A stretch of 64,000 nt of DNA, from NCBI RefSeq assembly GCF_964355755.1, contig NC_092672.1, positions 38,870,501 to 38,934,500 on the forward strand. The letters are read 5' to 3'. A program made the translations under genes and the position numbers. The notes beneath the pieces are model-generated. The model ran no database searches. It was not told the DNA's origin and worked only from the letters and a program-made list of their open reading frames with translations. Of the stretch, positions 1-15,400 are shown one piece after another; position 1 is the stretch's first letter; every line of letters starts with the position of its first letter. The DNA comes from Antedon mediterranea (lineage: Eukaryota; Echinodermata; Crinoidea; Comatulida; Antedonidae).

Positions 1-13
1 AATAATAGTAATA

Positions 14-205
14 ATGTATAGAATGTGGCAGCTGTACTTTGTAGTAATAATAATAGTAATAATGTATAGAATGTGGCAGCTGTACATTGTAGTAATAATA
101 ATAGTAATAATGTATAGAATGTGGCAGCTGTACATTGTAGTAATAATAATAGTAATAATGTATAGAATGTGGCAGCTGTACATTGTAGTAGTAATAATAA
201 TTGGT
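14..205. repeat. 48-bp tandem repeat, about 4 copies
   Basis: A 48-bp unit with ATGTATAGAATGTGGCAGC at its core starts near 14, 62, 110 and 158, joined by (AAT)n-like linkers. It presumably lies in an intron of ZW10. The open frame through it is only the periodicity of the repeat (48 is divisible by 3) and is not a gene. Confidence 0.9.
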
Positions 206-455
206 TCACACTTTTGGAACAGAGAAGCAGAGGTTTGACCACATAACAAAACAACATTTACAAAATATATACAGAGATTTGAAATAAAAGATAAAACATC
301 CCCCAGAAATACTTGTCCTGTGCAGGGGAGGGTTCGGTTAACTTCTTAAAATCAAAATAAATTAAGTACGGTAATAAACTAAATCAAAATTTCATATGTC
401 TATATCAAGTATGTATTTTAATATTGATGAGATGACCTGAAATTATATCTTTCAG

Positions 456-3400
456 AAAGGTCTTCTTTTAATAGGTGTGCACCAGTGTGAGTTTGAAATT
501 GTGGCAGCAATCAGGGTAATTTATACTTTTAGTAATTTTTTATCAAAATCATTAAATAAATACCTAGCTCATTGTGTTAGTATGTCAACATATTACAATA
601 CTCGGGTACACATATAAAATGAGTAGTTTCTTAACAGACTGAACTGACAGTTCATCAAGAAACTCTTCTGTACTCTCTTGAAGAAATGTGGAAACAAATT
701 ATAACATGGAAAGCACCTCAAATGGAGCTTCATATAGGTAGGTGTTTAATGGTTTATTTTCAATTGCAATATTGACAGTACAATGTTTCCAGGAAATCTA
801 GTTTTCAGAATACACAGCAGTTTGATCCTTCAGCAGAGTCAGTAGTATTTCAACATCATTAGGGTTAGGCACAATAACCCTAACCCTTCAGCAGAGTCAG
901 TAGTATTTCAACATCATTAGGGTTAGGCACAATAACCCTAACCCTTCAGCAGAGTCAGTAGTATTTCAACATCATTAATGATAGTTTTACAATTTATTTA
1001 TTACATTCTATGTATTACATTGTTTATTTAGTATTATTCTTTTGTTTAATTTAAAGCTCATGATGACCATGTAAACAACATGGTAATTTCAATGCATAAA
1101 GTTGGCATTCTGAACAGTAAAATACAATCATTTGGAAAGGATCTATTAAAACATGTGTTCACACCAGTCATTACAAACCCATCTGTGCAGTGTGCCATTG
1201 CTGGAAAGTCAAAGGTTAGTGTATTGTTTCACTATTAAAACATGTGTTCACACCAGTCATTACAAACCCATCTGTACAGTGTGCCATTGATGGAAAGTCA
1301 AAGGTAAGTGTATTGTTTCACTATTAAAACATGTGTTCACACCAGTCATTACAAACCCGTCTGTACAGTGTGCCATTGATGGAAAGTCAAAGGTAAGTGT
1401 ATTGTTTCACTATTAAAACATGTGTTCACACCAGTCATTACAAACCCATCTGTACAGTGTGCCATTGATGGAAAGTCAAAGGTAAGTGTATTGTTTCACT
1501 ATTAAAACACGTGTTCACACCAGTCATTACAAACCCATCTGTACAGTGTGCCATTGATGGAAAGTCAAAGGTAAGTGTATTGTTTCACTATTAAAACATG
1601 TGTTCACACCAGTCATTACAAACCCATCTGTACAGTGTGCCATTGATGGAAAGTCAAAGGTAAGTGTATTGTTTCACTATTAAAACATGTGTTCACACCA
1701 GTCATTATAAACCCATCTGTACAGTGTGCCATTGATGGAAAGTCAAAGGTAAGTGTATTGTTTCACTAATAAAACATGTGTTCACACCAGTCATTACAAA
1801 CCCATCTGTACAGTGTGTTATTGCTGGAAAGTCAAAGGTAAGTGTATTGTTTCACTATTAAAACATGTGTTCACACCAGTCATTATAAACCCGTCTGTAC
1901 AGTGTGCTATTGCTGGAAAGTCAAAGGTAAGTGTATTGTTTCACTATTAAAACATGTGTTCACACCAGTCATTATAAACCCATCTGTACAGTGTGCCATT
2001 GATGGAAAGTCAAAGGTAAGTGTATTGTTTCACTATTAAAACATGTGTTCACACCAGTCATTACAAACCCATCTGTACAGTGTGCCATTGATGGAAAGTC
2101 AAAGGTAAGTGTATTGTTTCACTATTAAAACATGTGTTCACACCAGTCATTATAAACCCATCTGTACAGTGTGCCATTGCTGGAAAGTCAAAGGTAAGTG
2201 TATTGTTTCACTAATAAAACATGTGTTCACACCAGTCATTATAAACCCATCTGTACAGTGTGCCATTGATGGAAAGTCAAAGGTAAGTGTATTGTTTCAC
2301 TATTAAAACATGTGTTCACACCAGTCATTACAAACCCATCTGTACAGTGTGCCATTGATGGAAAGTCAAAGGTAAGTGTATTGTTTCACTATTAAAACAT
2401 GTGTTCACACCAGTCATTACAAACCCATCTGTACAGTGTGTTATTGCTGGAAAGTCAAAGGTAAGTGTATTGTTTCACTAATAAAACATGTGTTCACACC
2501 AGTCATTACAAACCCATCTGTACAGTGTGTTATTGCTGGAAAGTCAAAGGTAAGTGTATTGTTTCACTATTAAAACATGTGTTCACACCAGTCATTATAA
2601 ACCCGTCTGTACAGTGTGCTATTGCTGGAAAGTCAAAGGTAAGTGTATTGTTTCACTATTAAAACATGTGTTCACACCAGTCATTATAAACCCATCTGTA
2701 CAGTGTGCCATTGCTGGAAAGTCAAAGGTAAGTGTATTGTTTCACTATTAAAACATGTGTTCACACCAGTCATTATAAACCCATCTGTACAGTGTGCCAT
2801 TGCTGGAAAGTCAAAGGTAAGTGTATTGTTTCACTATTAAAACATGTGTTCACACCAGTCATTACAAACCCATCTGTACAGTGTGTTATTGCTGGAAAGT
2901 CAAAGGTAAGTGTATTGTTTCACTATTAAAACATGTGTTCACACCAGTCATTATAAACCCATCTGTACAGTGTGCCATTGCTGGAAAGTCAAAGGTAAGT
3001 GCATTGTTTCACTATTAAAACATGTGTTCACACCAGTCATTATAAACCCATCTGTACAGTGTGCCATTGCTGGAAAGTCAAAGGTAAGTGTATTGTTTCA
3101 CTATTAAAACATGTGTTCACACCAGTCATTATAAACCCATCTGTACAGTGTGCCATTGCTGGAAAGTCAAAGGTAAGTGTATTGTTTCACTATTAAAACA
3201 TGTGTTCACACCAGTCATTATAAACCCATCTGTACAGTGTGCCATTGATGGAAAGTCAAAGGTAAGTGTATTGTTTCACTATTAAAACATGTGTTCACAC
3301 CAGTCATTATAAACCCATCTGTACAGTGTGCCATTGCTGGAAAGTCAAAGGTAAGTGTATTGTTTCACTATTAAAACATGTGTTCACACCAGTCATTACA

Positions 3401-6400
3401 AACCCATCTGTACAGTGTGCCATTGATGGAAAGTCAAAGGTAAGTGTATTGTTTCACTAATAAAACATGTGTTCACACCAGTCATTACAAACCCATCTGT
3501 ACAGTGTGCCATTGATGGAAAGTCAAAGGTAAGTGTATTGTTTCACTATTAAAACATGTGTTCACACCAGTCATTATAAACCCATCTGTACAGTGTGCCA
3601 TTGATGGAAAGTCAAAGGTAAGTGTATTGTTTCACTATTAAAACATGTGTTCACACCAGTCATTACAAACCCATCTGTACAGTGTGCCATTGATGGAAAG
3701 TCAAAGGTAAGTGTATTGTTTCACTATTGAAACATGTGTTCACACCAGTCATTATAAACCCATCTGTACAGTGTGCCATTGCTGGAAAGTCAAAGGTAAG
3801 TGTATTGTTTCACTATTAAAACATGTGTTCACACCAGTCATTACAAACCCATCTGTACAGTGTGCCATTGATGGAAAGTCAAAGGTAAGTGTATTGTTTC
3901 ACTATTAAAACATGTGTTCACACCAGTCATTATAAACCCATCTGTACAGTGTGCCATTGATGGAAAGTCAAAGGTAAGTGTATTGTTTCACTATTAAAAC
4001 ATGTGTTCACACCAGTCATTATAAACCCATCTGTACAGTGTGCCATTGCTGGAAAGTCAAAGGTAAGTGTATTGTTTCACTATTAAAACATGTGTTCACA
4101 CCAGTCATTATAAACCCATCTGTACAGTGTGCCATTGCTGGAAAGTCAAAGGTAAGTGTATTGTTTCACTATTAAAACATGTGTTCACACCAGTCATTAT
4201 AAACCCATCTGTACAGTGTGCCATTGCTGGAAAGTCAAAGGTAAGTGTATTGTTTCACTATTAAAACATGTGTTCACACCAGTCATTATAAACCCATCTG
4301 TACAGTGTGCCATTGCTGGAAAGTCAAAGGTAAGTGTATTGTTTCACTATTAAAACATGTGTTCACACCAGTCATTATAAACCCATCTGTACAGTGTGCC
4401 ATTGATGGAAAGTCAAAGGTAAGTGTATTGTTTCACTATTAAAACATGTGTTCACACCAGTCATTATAAACCCATCTGTACAGTGTGCCATTGCTGGAAA
4501 GTCAAAGGTAAGTGTATTGTTTCACTAATAAAACATGTGTTCACACCAGTCATTATAAACCCATCTGTACAGTGTGCCATTGCCGGAAAGTCAAAGGTAA
4601 GTGTATTGTTTCACTATTAAAACATGTGTTCACACCAGTCATTATAAACCCATCTGTATAGTGTGCCATTGCTGTCAAAAGCTAGTGTATTATAGAATGT
4701 TATGATTCTTGCTAGCCAATATACAGTAGGATACTATGCAATATTTTTTGTCCATTATTCGAACCACTACTTCTTATCAGCAGTCCTGTGCTCTTCCAGA
4801 TACGATAATCATGCTTGTGGGCCACAGCCTGTGTTGTTATTTAAGTACCCTGTGTTAATATTTAAGTATCATGTGCTCTGCTACAAACTATCCAACACAG
4901 CCTGTGTTGTTATTTAAGTACCATGTGTTAATATTTAAGTATCATGTGCTCTGCTACAAACTATCCAGATAATAGTTGACATGCTTCATAAATCATACAT
5001 TTATACTTATTTTCAGATTACTACAATAGTTTTTAAGAAAGTCAATTCATTTGATGCGTATGTACAACCACAGAAAGTCTACCATGACATTTTAAAGGTG
5101 CTTAAAGGTCTGGAAAGTGCTTTGTTAGAAATTAAAGTAATGTTTGGAGAAGAAGAGGAACAACAAAAGTCTCTTATGTATATATTAGGTAAGGGATACA
5201 TGCTGTAAACAAAACAAATTATTTATTATTAAATGTATTCTTAATAATAATAATAATATACAAATAATGAATGTTTATGAGTGTAATGGTACAAATAATG
5301 GCACGAGGTGAATGATGAAAGGTTATATCAACGAGGCGATGAGCCGAGTTGATATAACCTTTCATCATTCACCAAGTGCCATTATTTGTACCATTACACG
5401 AATACAAAACATTCATTATTTGTTTTATATAACATCTAAATAAATTCTAGTTATTTGAATCAAATAAAAGGTAGCCCTAACCAAAGCTTACTACATTTCA
5501 TTCACACACATTGATTAAAAACAGTAACATTTGGTTTTTAATAATTTTATATTAAATGTTATATTTATATGGATTTCGTAAACACACCTACTTTTGTGTT
5601 AATTATGTCAACAAACGACCAAACAATCCTAGGCCTAGCAAGGCTAAAACGCCTAGGCTAGGCCTAGCCTAATACTAGCATGGCCTAGGCTACCCTAGTA
5701 GCCTAGTAGTACTAGCTTGGCTGAAAGGCAAAACTTCGACAGACAATTGGAACTTATCTAAGCTAATTATGGTTTTTCCAACAATTCCACGTCTTGTAGG
5801 GATGTCCCCATTAATTAATCAAAATCCTAAAAACGATCTAAAGCTAATTTAAATGCCTTTTTGAATGAAATTAGTACATAATGTCCAAATCGTACACAAA
5901 TATCTGCTGCTGTTGCATATCTCGCGGTGGTGTTTACAAATGAAACTGAGACCAGACGACAGGTGGCGCTGTTGTATTTCACAGTACAGAGCCATATCAT
6001 AGGATAATTTGTGTACTAGATTTTTTTTCATCCGCGAGACGTTTTTTTTTTCGTACACAAAAATGTTTCAAAAAGTACTATTTAACGATCGTTGAATAGT
6101 GCGTACTATTGCACGCCATGTGACCCACAATCGTCCAATCAAATGACAGGAATTTATTTAGGTGTTATATAATAAGGTTTATACAGCGCACATATCCACA
6201 AAAGTGCTCAAGGCTATCTATCAATTGACTTGTAGGTATGGCTATATGGAAAGACTTGTCAGATGTATTGATAAATAATTGTCTTGTGAAATCTATTCCA
6301 ACAACAAATTCACAGGTAAAATTCATTTTGTTGTTATTAGCATACACTAGTTTTGACTCATCCACAAAATGCTTTGTTTATTGTGGAATTGATACTAAAA

Positions 6401-9400
6401 TAGAAAATGTTTATCTTGTCAGCTGACTGGATACAACTCTGTGATTAGAGCAACAGAAGATTTTGAGAAATCATTAGAAACACTTGGTAAGTAAAATATA
6501 CACTTGATTGTTGAAACATCACAGCTAGAATCTTTAAAATATACACTTGATTGTTGAAACATCACAGCTAGAATCTTTAAAATATACACTTGATTGTTGA
6601 AACATAACAGCTAGAATCTTTAAAATATACACTTGATTGTTGAAACATAACAGCTAGAATCTTTAAAATATACACTTGATTTTTGAAACATAACAGCTAG
6701 AATCTTTAAAATATACACTTGATTGTTGAAACATAACAGCTAGAATCTTCAAAATATACACTTGATTGTTGAAACATCACAGCTATAGAATCTTCAAAAT
6801 ATACACTTGATTGTTGAAACATAACAGCTAGAATCTTTAAAATATACACTTGATTTTTTAAACATCACAGCTAGAATCTTTAAAATATACACTTGATCTT
6901 TGAGACATCACCGCTAGAATCTTTAAAATATACACTTGGTCTTTGAGACATCACATCTAGAATCTTGATCTTTGAGACTTCACAGCTAGAATCTTGATCT
7001 TTGAGACATCACAGCTAGAATATTGATCTTTGAGACATCACCGCTAGAATCTTGATCTTAGAGACTTCACAGCTAGAATCTTGATCTTTGAGACATCACA
7101 GCTAGAAGCTTTTCACACAGGTGCAAATAAATGGACTGATTTTTGATAAAGATCAATACACCATCACATATGGATTAAAAGCCTTTCTAGAAACACCAAC
7201 TACTTATTCTCCTCAATAAAGTTGTCAAAACCCAAAACTAAGAATTTATTTATGATTATATTTAGGATTTATTTCTGCTGGTGCATCATCCTTATTATCG
7301 TATGCTAAAGATGTAAATATTCATTTTGCCAACAAAAAAGTGAGTAGTAAATTAGTTTATTTTAACTGGAACCTATTAGTAGAAGTTCCTCTTCACCCTG
7401 CCCCTCCCACCATTCACTCTCTCTATCTCTAAAATATAATTTTTATAGATGTTACTATATGTGAGAAACCAAAATTCCATTCAGTATTTTACTCAACAGA
7501 AAAGTGATATTTACTCAATTCTCAATATTTCATATGAATTAGTGTCGGGATATCATTGTTGAAGCAAGGAATCTAATGAAACAGGATCTACATAATACTG
7601 TTGTAGTCGGACTTAATGATGATGATGATGATGTGGAAAAGAAACAAGAAACAGAGAAAGAAAAGGTAAGGCAACATCAAATAAATCACTATAATTATTG
7701 TTTAGATCATGTTTTTCTTACTTTAATGTAACATTACTTATTTCAGGTGGTTAATGGAGATGAAAAAAGGACCAATTATGTATCTAGTGGGACATTTAAA
7801 TTCCCACGATGCAAGATCTCCATAACAACACAACAAATTGTGAACTTGGCTTATGACACATTATTGGAGGCAACTAAAAGCTCCCAACAATGGTATGTCT
7901 TTGTCACTCAATCTGTTTTCATATTTTAAAAGTAAATCCTTGTACTACAGATTTCACAATCAAGTGGTTAAACACAAACCACCATCTGTCTGTCCGTCCC
8001 AATGATAACTTTCATGTATGTTATCCACTTATTTATATCAGTGGAATATGTTTTTCATGTTCTTTCTCATCAGTGCAATCCAGCTTTTCCAAACAACTCG
8101 CAGCATGTTTGATCTTTACTGCGCCGTCATCCCAACCTACCATAAAGACAGTTTAGCCAAGTTTCCACAGCTCTCAGCTCTTCATTACAACAACTGTATG
8201 TACATAGCTCATCACTTGCTAACACTAGGACACCAGTATCGCAGTCAACTTCCTCCTCCACTGTGTCAAGGGTCAGCCACATTCGTTGATGGAATCCCAC
8301 AATTCAGACACCTTGCTACAGATTGCTTTATGGAACAAATGGTCAGTATTTTTTCTCCTTTTTTTTTGTTTTTTTATTTTTATTATTTTGTTTAAGAAAG
8401 CAGAGATTGGTAGAATTGCTGAAAAATGGACTTTCATTTTTTTCTTTAATTATGGTTTTATCAGGATATGATTTTTAAAATCTAATTTTTGGTCAAAATG
8501 AATAATTTTTATGTGACTTTTCCTTCAATTATTTTTTCAGGTGACAGATGAATGTATTTTGTGTGTTTGATAATTTTTAAATTTGTTTTTGTCTGCAGCG
8601 TACTCAAAGAAACCAATTAATTGAATATCTGAGTGGTGCTGGTTACATGAATCAAGTATCTAGTGGAGAAAATTATAAAACAGCTGAAAGGGCATTTAAA
8701 CAGGTAAACCAGCGTATATAGGTCAGTGGTACCTAGTTCTACCCACATATTTTAAACAGGTAAACCAGCGTATATAGGTCAGTAGTACCTAGTTCTACCC
8801 ACATATTTTAAACAGGTAAACCAGCGTATATAGGTCAGTAGTACTTAGTTCTACCCACATATTTTAAACAGGTAAACCAGCGTGTATAGGTCAGTAGTAC
8901 CTAGTTCTACCCACATATTTTAAACAGGTAAACCAGCGTATATAGGTCAGTGGTACCTAGTTCTACCCACTTATTTTAAACAGGTAAACCAGCGTATATA
9001 GGTCAGTAGTACCTAGTTCTACCCACATATTTTAAACAGGTAAACCAGCGTATATAGGTCAGTGGTACCTAGTTCTACCCACATATTTTAAACAGGTAAA
9101 CCAGCGTGTATAGGTCAGTAGTACCTAGTTCTACCCACATATTTTAAACAGGTAAACCAGCGTGTATAGGTCAGTAGTACCTAGTTCTACCCACATATTT
9201 TAAACAGGTAAACCAGCGTGTATAGGTCAGTGGTACCTAGTTCTACCCACATATTTTAAACAGGTAAACCAGCGTGTATAGGTCAGTGGTACCTAGTTCT
9301 ACCCACATATTTTAAACAGGTAAACCAGCGTATATAGGTCAGTGGTACCTAGTTCTACCCACATATTTTAAACAGGTAAACCAGCGTGTATAGGTCAGTA

Positions 9401-12400
9401 GTACCTAGTTCTACCCACATATTTTAAACAGGTAAACCAGCGTGTATAGGTCAGTGGTACCTAGTTCTACCCACATATTTTAAACAGGTAAACCAGCGTA
9501 TATAGGTCAGTGGTACCTAGTTCTACCCACATATTTTAAACAGGTAAACCAGCGTGTATAGGTCAGTGGTACCTAGTTCTACCCACATATTTTAAACAGG
9601 TAAACCAGCGTATATAGGTCAGTGGTACCTAGTTCTACCCACATATTTTAAACAGGTAAACCAGCGTATATAGGTCAGTAGTACCTAGTTCTACCCACAT
9701 ATTTTAAACAGGTAAACCAGCGTGTATAGGTCAGTGGTACCTAGTTCTACCCACATATTTTAAACAGGTAAACCAGCGTATATAGGTCAGTGGTACCTTC
9801 TACCCACATATTTTAAACAGGTAAACCAGCGTATATAGGTCAGTGGTACCTAGTTCTACCCACATATTTTAAACAGGTAAACCAGCGTATATAGGTCAGT
9901 AGTACCTAGTTCTACCCACATATTTTAAACAGGTAAACCAGCGTATATAGGTCAGTGGTACCTAGTTCTACCCACATATTTTAAACAGGTAAACCAGCGT
10001 ATATAGGTCAGTAGTACCTAGTTCTACCCACATATTTTAAACAGGTAAACCAGCGTATATAGGTCAGTAGTACCTAGTTCTACCCACATATTTTAAACAG
10101 GTAAACCAGCGTATATAGGTCAGTAGTACCTAGTTCTACCCACATATTTTAAACAGGTAAACCAGCGTATATAGGTCAGTGGTACCTAGTTCTACCCACA
10201 TATTTTAAACAGGTAAACCAGCGTATATAGGTCAGTGGTACCTAGTTCTACCCACATATTTTAAACAGGTAAACCAGCGTATATAGGTCAGTAGTACCTA
10301 GTTCTACCCACATATTTTAAACAGGTAAACCAGCGTATATAGGTCAGTGGTACCTAGTTCTACCCACATATTTTAAACAGGTAAACCAGCGTATATAGGT
10401 CAGTAGTACCTAGTTCTACCCACATATTTTAAACAGGTAAACCAGCGTATATAGGTCAGTGGTACCTAGTTCTACCCACATATTTTAAACAGGTAAACCA
10501 GCGTATATAGGTCAGTGGTACCTAGTTCTACCCACATATTTTAAACAGGTAAACCAGCGTATATAGGTCAGTAGTACCTAGTTCTACCCACATATTTTAA
10601 ACAGGTAAACCAGCGTGTATAGGTCAGTGGTACCTAGTTCTACCCACATATTTTAAACAGGTAAACCAGCGTATATAGGTCAGTAGTACCTAGTTCTACC
10701 CACATATTTTAAACAGGTAAACCAGCGTATATAGGTCAGTGGTACCTAGTTCTACCCACATATTTTAAACAGGTAAACCAGCGTGTATAGGTCAGTAGTA
10801 CCTAGTTCTACCCACATATTTTAAACAGGTAAACCAGCGTATATAGGTCAGTAGTACCTAGTTCTACCTACATATTTTAAACAGGTAAACCAGCGTATAT
10901 AGGTCAGTAGTACCTAGTTCTACCCACATATTTTAAACAGGTAAACCAGCGTGTATAGGTCAGTGATACCTTCTACCCACATATTTTAAACAGGTAAACC
11001 AGCGTATATAGGTCAGTCATACCTTCTACCCACATATTTTAAACAGGTAAACCAGCGTGTATAGGTCAGTGGTACCTAGTTCTACCCACATATTTTAAAC
11101 AGGTAAACCAGCGTGTATAGGTCAGTGGTACCTAGTTCTACCCACATATTTTAAACAGGTAAACCAGCGTATATAGGTCAGTGGTACCTAGTTCTACCCA
11201 CATATTTTAAACAGGTAAACCAGCGTGTATAGGTCAGTGGTACCTAGTTCTACCCACATATTTTAAACAGGTAAACCAGCGTGTATAGGTCAGTAGTACC
11301 TAGTTCTACCCACATATTTTAAACAGGTAAACCAGCGTATATAGGTCAGTAGTACCTAGTTCTACCCACATATTTTAAACAGGTAAACCAGCGTATATAG
11401 GTCAGTGGTACCTAGTTCTACCCACATATTTTAAACAGGTAAACCAGCGTATATAGGTCAGTAGTACCTAGTTCTACCCACATATTTTAAACAGGTAAAC
11501 CAGCGTATATAGGTCAGTAGTACCTAGTTCTACCCACATATTTTAAACAGGTAAACCAGCGTATATAGGTCAGTGGTACCTAGTTCTACCCACATATTTT
11601 AAACAGGTAAACCAGCGTATATAGGTCAGTGGTACCTAGTTCTACCCACATATTTTAAACAGGTAAACCAGCGTGTATAGGTCAGTGGTACCTAGTTCTA
11701 CCCACATATTTTAAACAGGTAAACCAGCGTGTATAGGTCAGTGGTACCTAGTTCTACCCACATATTTTAAACAGGTAAACCAGCGTATATAGGTCAGTAG
11801 TACCTAGTTCTACCCACATATTTTAAACAGGTAAACCAGCGTGTATAGGTCAGTGGTACCTAGTTCTACCCACATATTTTAAACAGGTAAACCAGCGTAT
11901 ATAGGTCAGTGGTACCTAGTTCTACCCACATATTTTAAACAGGTAAACCAGCGTATATAGGTCAGTGGTACCTAGTTCTACCCACATATTTTAAACAGGT
12001 AAACCAGCGTGTATAGGTCAGTAGTACCTAGTTCTACCCACATATTTTAAACAGGTAAACCAGCGTGTATAGGTCAGTGGTACCTAGTTCTACCCACATA
12101 TTTTAAACAGGTAAACCAGCGTGTATAGGTCAGTGGTACCTAGTTCTACCCACATATTTTAAACAGGTAAACCAGCGTGTATAGGTCAGTGGTACCTAGT
12201 TCTACCCACATATTTTAAACAGGTAAACCAGCGTATATAGGTCAGTGGTACCTAGTTCTACCCACATATTTTAAACAGGTAAACCAGCGTATATAGGTCA
12301 GTGGTACCTAGTTCTACCCACATATTTTAAACAGGTAAACCAGCGTGTATAGGTCAGTGGTACCTAGTTCTACCCACATATTTTAAACAGGTAAACCAGC

Positions 12401-15400
12401 GTGTATAGGTCAGTGGTACCTAGTTCTACCCACATATTTTAAACAGGTAAACCAGCGTGTATAGGTCAGTGGTACCTAGTTCTACCCACATATTTTAAAC
12501 AGGTAAACCAGCGTATATAGGTCAGTGGTACCTAGTTCTACCCACATATTTTAAACAGGTAAACCAGCGTGTATAGGTCAGTAGTACCTAGTTCTACCCA
12601 CATATTTTAAACAGGTAAACCAGCGTATATAGGTCAGTGGTACCTAGTTCTACCCACATATTTTAAACAGGTAAACCAGCGTGTATAGGTCAGTGGTACC
12701 TAGTTCTACCCACATATTTTAAACAGGTAAACCAGCGTGTATAGGTCAGTGGTACCTAGTTCTACCCACATATTTTAAACAGGTAAACCAGCGTGTATAG
12801 GTCAGTGGTACCTAGTTCTACCCACATATTTTAAACAGGTAAACCAGCGTGTATAGGTCAGTAGTACCTAGTTCTACCCACATATTTTAAACAGGTAAAC
12901 CAGCGTATATAGGTCAGTGGTACCTTCTACCCACATATTTTAAACAGGTAAACCAGCGTATATAGGTCAGTGGTACCTAGTTCTACCCACATATTTTAAA
13001 CAGGTAAACCAGCGTATATAGGTCAGTAGTACCTAGTTCTACCCACATATTTTAAACAGGTAAACCAGCGTATATAGGTCAGTGGTACCTAGTTCTACCC
13101 ACATATTTTAAACAGGTAAACCAGCGTGTATAGGTCAGTAGTACCTAGTTCTACCCACATATTTTAAACAGGTAAACCAGCGTATATAGGTCAGTGGTAC
13201 CTAGTTCTACCCACATATTTTAAACAGGTAAACCAGCGTATATAGGTCAGTAGTACCTAGTTCTACCCACATATTTTAAACAGGTAAACCAGCGTATATA
13301 GGTCAGTAGTACCTAGTTCTACCCACATATTTTAAACAGGTAAACCAGCGTGTATAGGTCAGTGGTACCTAGTTCTACCCACATATTTTAAACAGGTAAA
13401 CCAGCGTATATAGGTCAGTAGTACCTTGTTCTACCCACATATTTTAAACAGGTAAACCAGCGTATATAGGTCAGTAGTACCTAGTTCTACCCACATATTT
13501 TAAACAGGTAAACCAGCGTGTATAGGTCAGTGATACCTTCTACCCACATATTTTAAACAGGTAAACCAGCGTGTATAGGTCAGTGATACCTTCTACCCAC
13601 ATATTTTAAACAGGTAAACCAGCGTGTATAGGTCAGTGGTACCTAGTTCTACCCACATATTTTAAACAGGTAAACCAGCGTGTATAGGTCAGTGGTACCT
13701 AGTTCTACCCACATATTTTAAACAGGTAAACCAGCGTATATAGGTCAGTGGTACCTAGTTCTACCCACATATTTTAAACAGGTAAACCAGCGTGTATAGG
13801 TCAGTGGTACCTAGTTCTACCCACATATTTTAAACAGGTAAACCAGCGTGTATAGGTCAGTGGTACCTAGTTCTACCCACATATTTTAAACAGGTAAACC
13901 AGCGTGTATAGGTCAGTAGTACCTAGTTCTACCCACATATTTTAAACAGGTAAACCAGCGTGTATAGGTCAGTAGTACCTAGTTCTACCCACATATTTTA
14001 AACAGGTAAACCAGCGTATATAGGTCAGTAGTACCTAGTTCTACCCACATATTTTAAACAGGTAAACCAGCGTATATAGGTCAGTGGTACCTAGTTCTAC
14101 CCACATATTTTAAACAGGTAAACCAGCGTGTATAGGTCAGTAGTACCTAGTTCTACCCACATATTTTAAACAGGTAAACCAGCGTGTATAGGTCAGTGGT
14201 ACCTAGTTCTACCCACATATTTTAAACAGGTAAACCAGCGTATATAGGTCAGTGGTACCTAGTTCTACCCACATATTTTAAACAGGTAAACCAGCGTATA
14301 TAGGTCAGTAGTACCTAGTTCTACCCACATATTTTAAACAGGTAAACCAGCGTGTATAGGTCAGTAGTACCTAGTTCTACCCACATATTTTAAACAGGTA
14401 AACCAGCGTGTATAGGTCAGTGGTACCTAGTTCTACCCACATATTTTAAACAGGTAAACCAGCGTATATAGGTCAGTAGTACCTAGTTCTACCCACATAT
14501 TTTAAACAGGTAAACCAGCGTATATAGGTCAGTAGTACCTAGTTCTACCCACATATTTTAAACAGGTAAACCAGCGTATATAGGTCAGTGGTACCTAGTT
14601 CTACCCACATATTTTAAACAGGTAAACCAGCGTGTATAGGTCAGTGGTACCTAGTTCTACCCACATATTTTAAACAGGTAAACCAGCGTATATAGGTCAG
14701 TAGTACCTAGTTCTACCCACATATTTTAAACAGGTAAACCAGCGTGTATAGGTCAGTGGTACCTAGTTCTACCCACATATTTTAAACAGGTAAACCAGCG
14801 TATATAGGTCAGTGGTACCTAGTTCTACCCACATATTTTAAACAGGTAAACCAGCGTATATAGGTCAGTGGTACCTAGTTCTACCCACATATTTTAAACA
14901 GGTAAACCAGCGTGTATAGGTCAGTAGTACCTAGTTCTACCCACATATTTTAAACAGGTAAACCAGCGTATATAGGTCAGTGGTACCTAGTTCTACCCAC
15001 ATATTTTAAACAGGTAAACCAGCGTATATAGGTCAGTCATACCTTCTACCCACATATTTTAAACAGGTAAACCAGCGTGTATAGGTCAGTGGTACCTAGT
15101 TCTACCCACATATTTTAAACAGGTAAACCAGCGTGTATAGGTCAGTGGTACCTAGTTCTACCCACATATTTTAAACAGGTAAACCAGCGTATATAGGTCA
15201 GTAGTACCTAGTTCTACCCACATATTTTAAACAGGTAAACCAGCGTATATAGGTCAGTGGTACCTAGTTCTACCCACATATTTTAAACAGGTAAACCAGC
15301 GTATATAGGTCAGTAGTACCTAGTTCTACCCACATATTTTAAACAGGTAAACCAGCGTATATAGGTCAGTAGTACCTAGTTCTACCCACATATTTTAAAC

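Noticed and set aside
865-950. CCCTAACCC words as interstitial telomere
   Set aside because: Only one or two telomere-like units within a longer local repeat; the same short word recurs near 56,500 in another repeat.
1753-4620. Many 65-codon plus-strand frames beginning MYCFTIKTC
   Set aside because: They are the same 89-bp unit read in shifted frames, each ending at the next TAA. They reflect exon-derived repeat units, not a gene family.
7890-8156. 88-codon plus frame starting at 7890
   Set aside because: Spans the ZW10 intron between exons 7747-7892 and 8074-8341 in the wrong frame.
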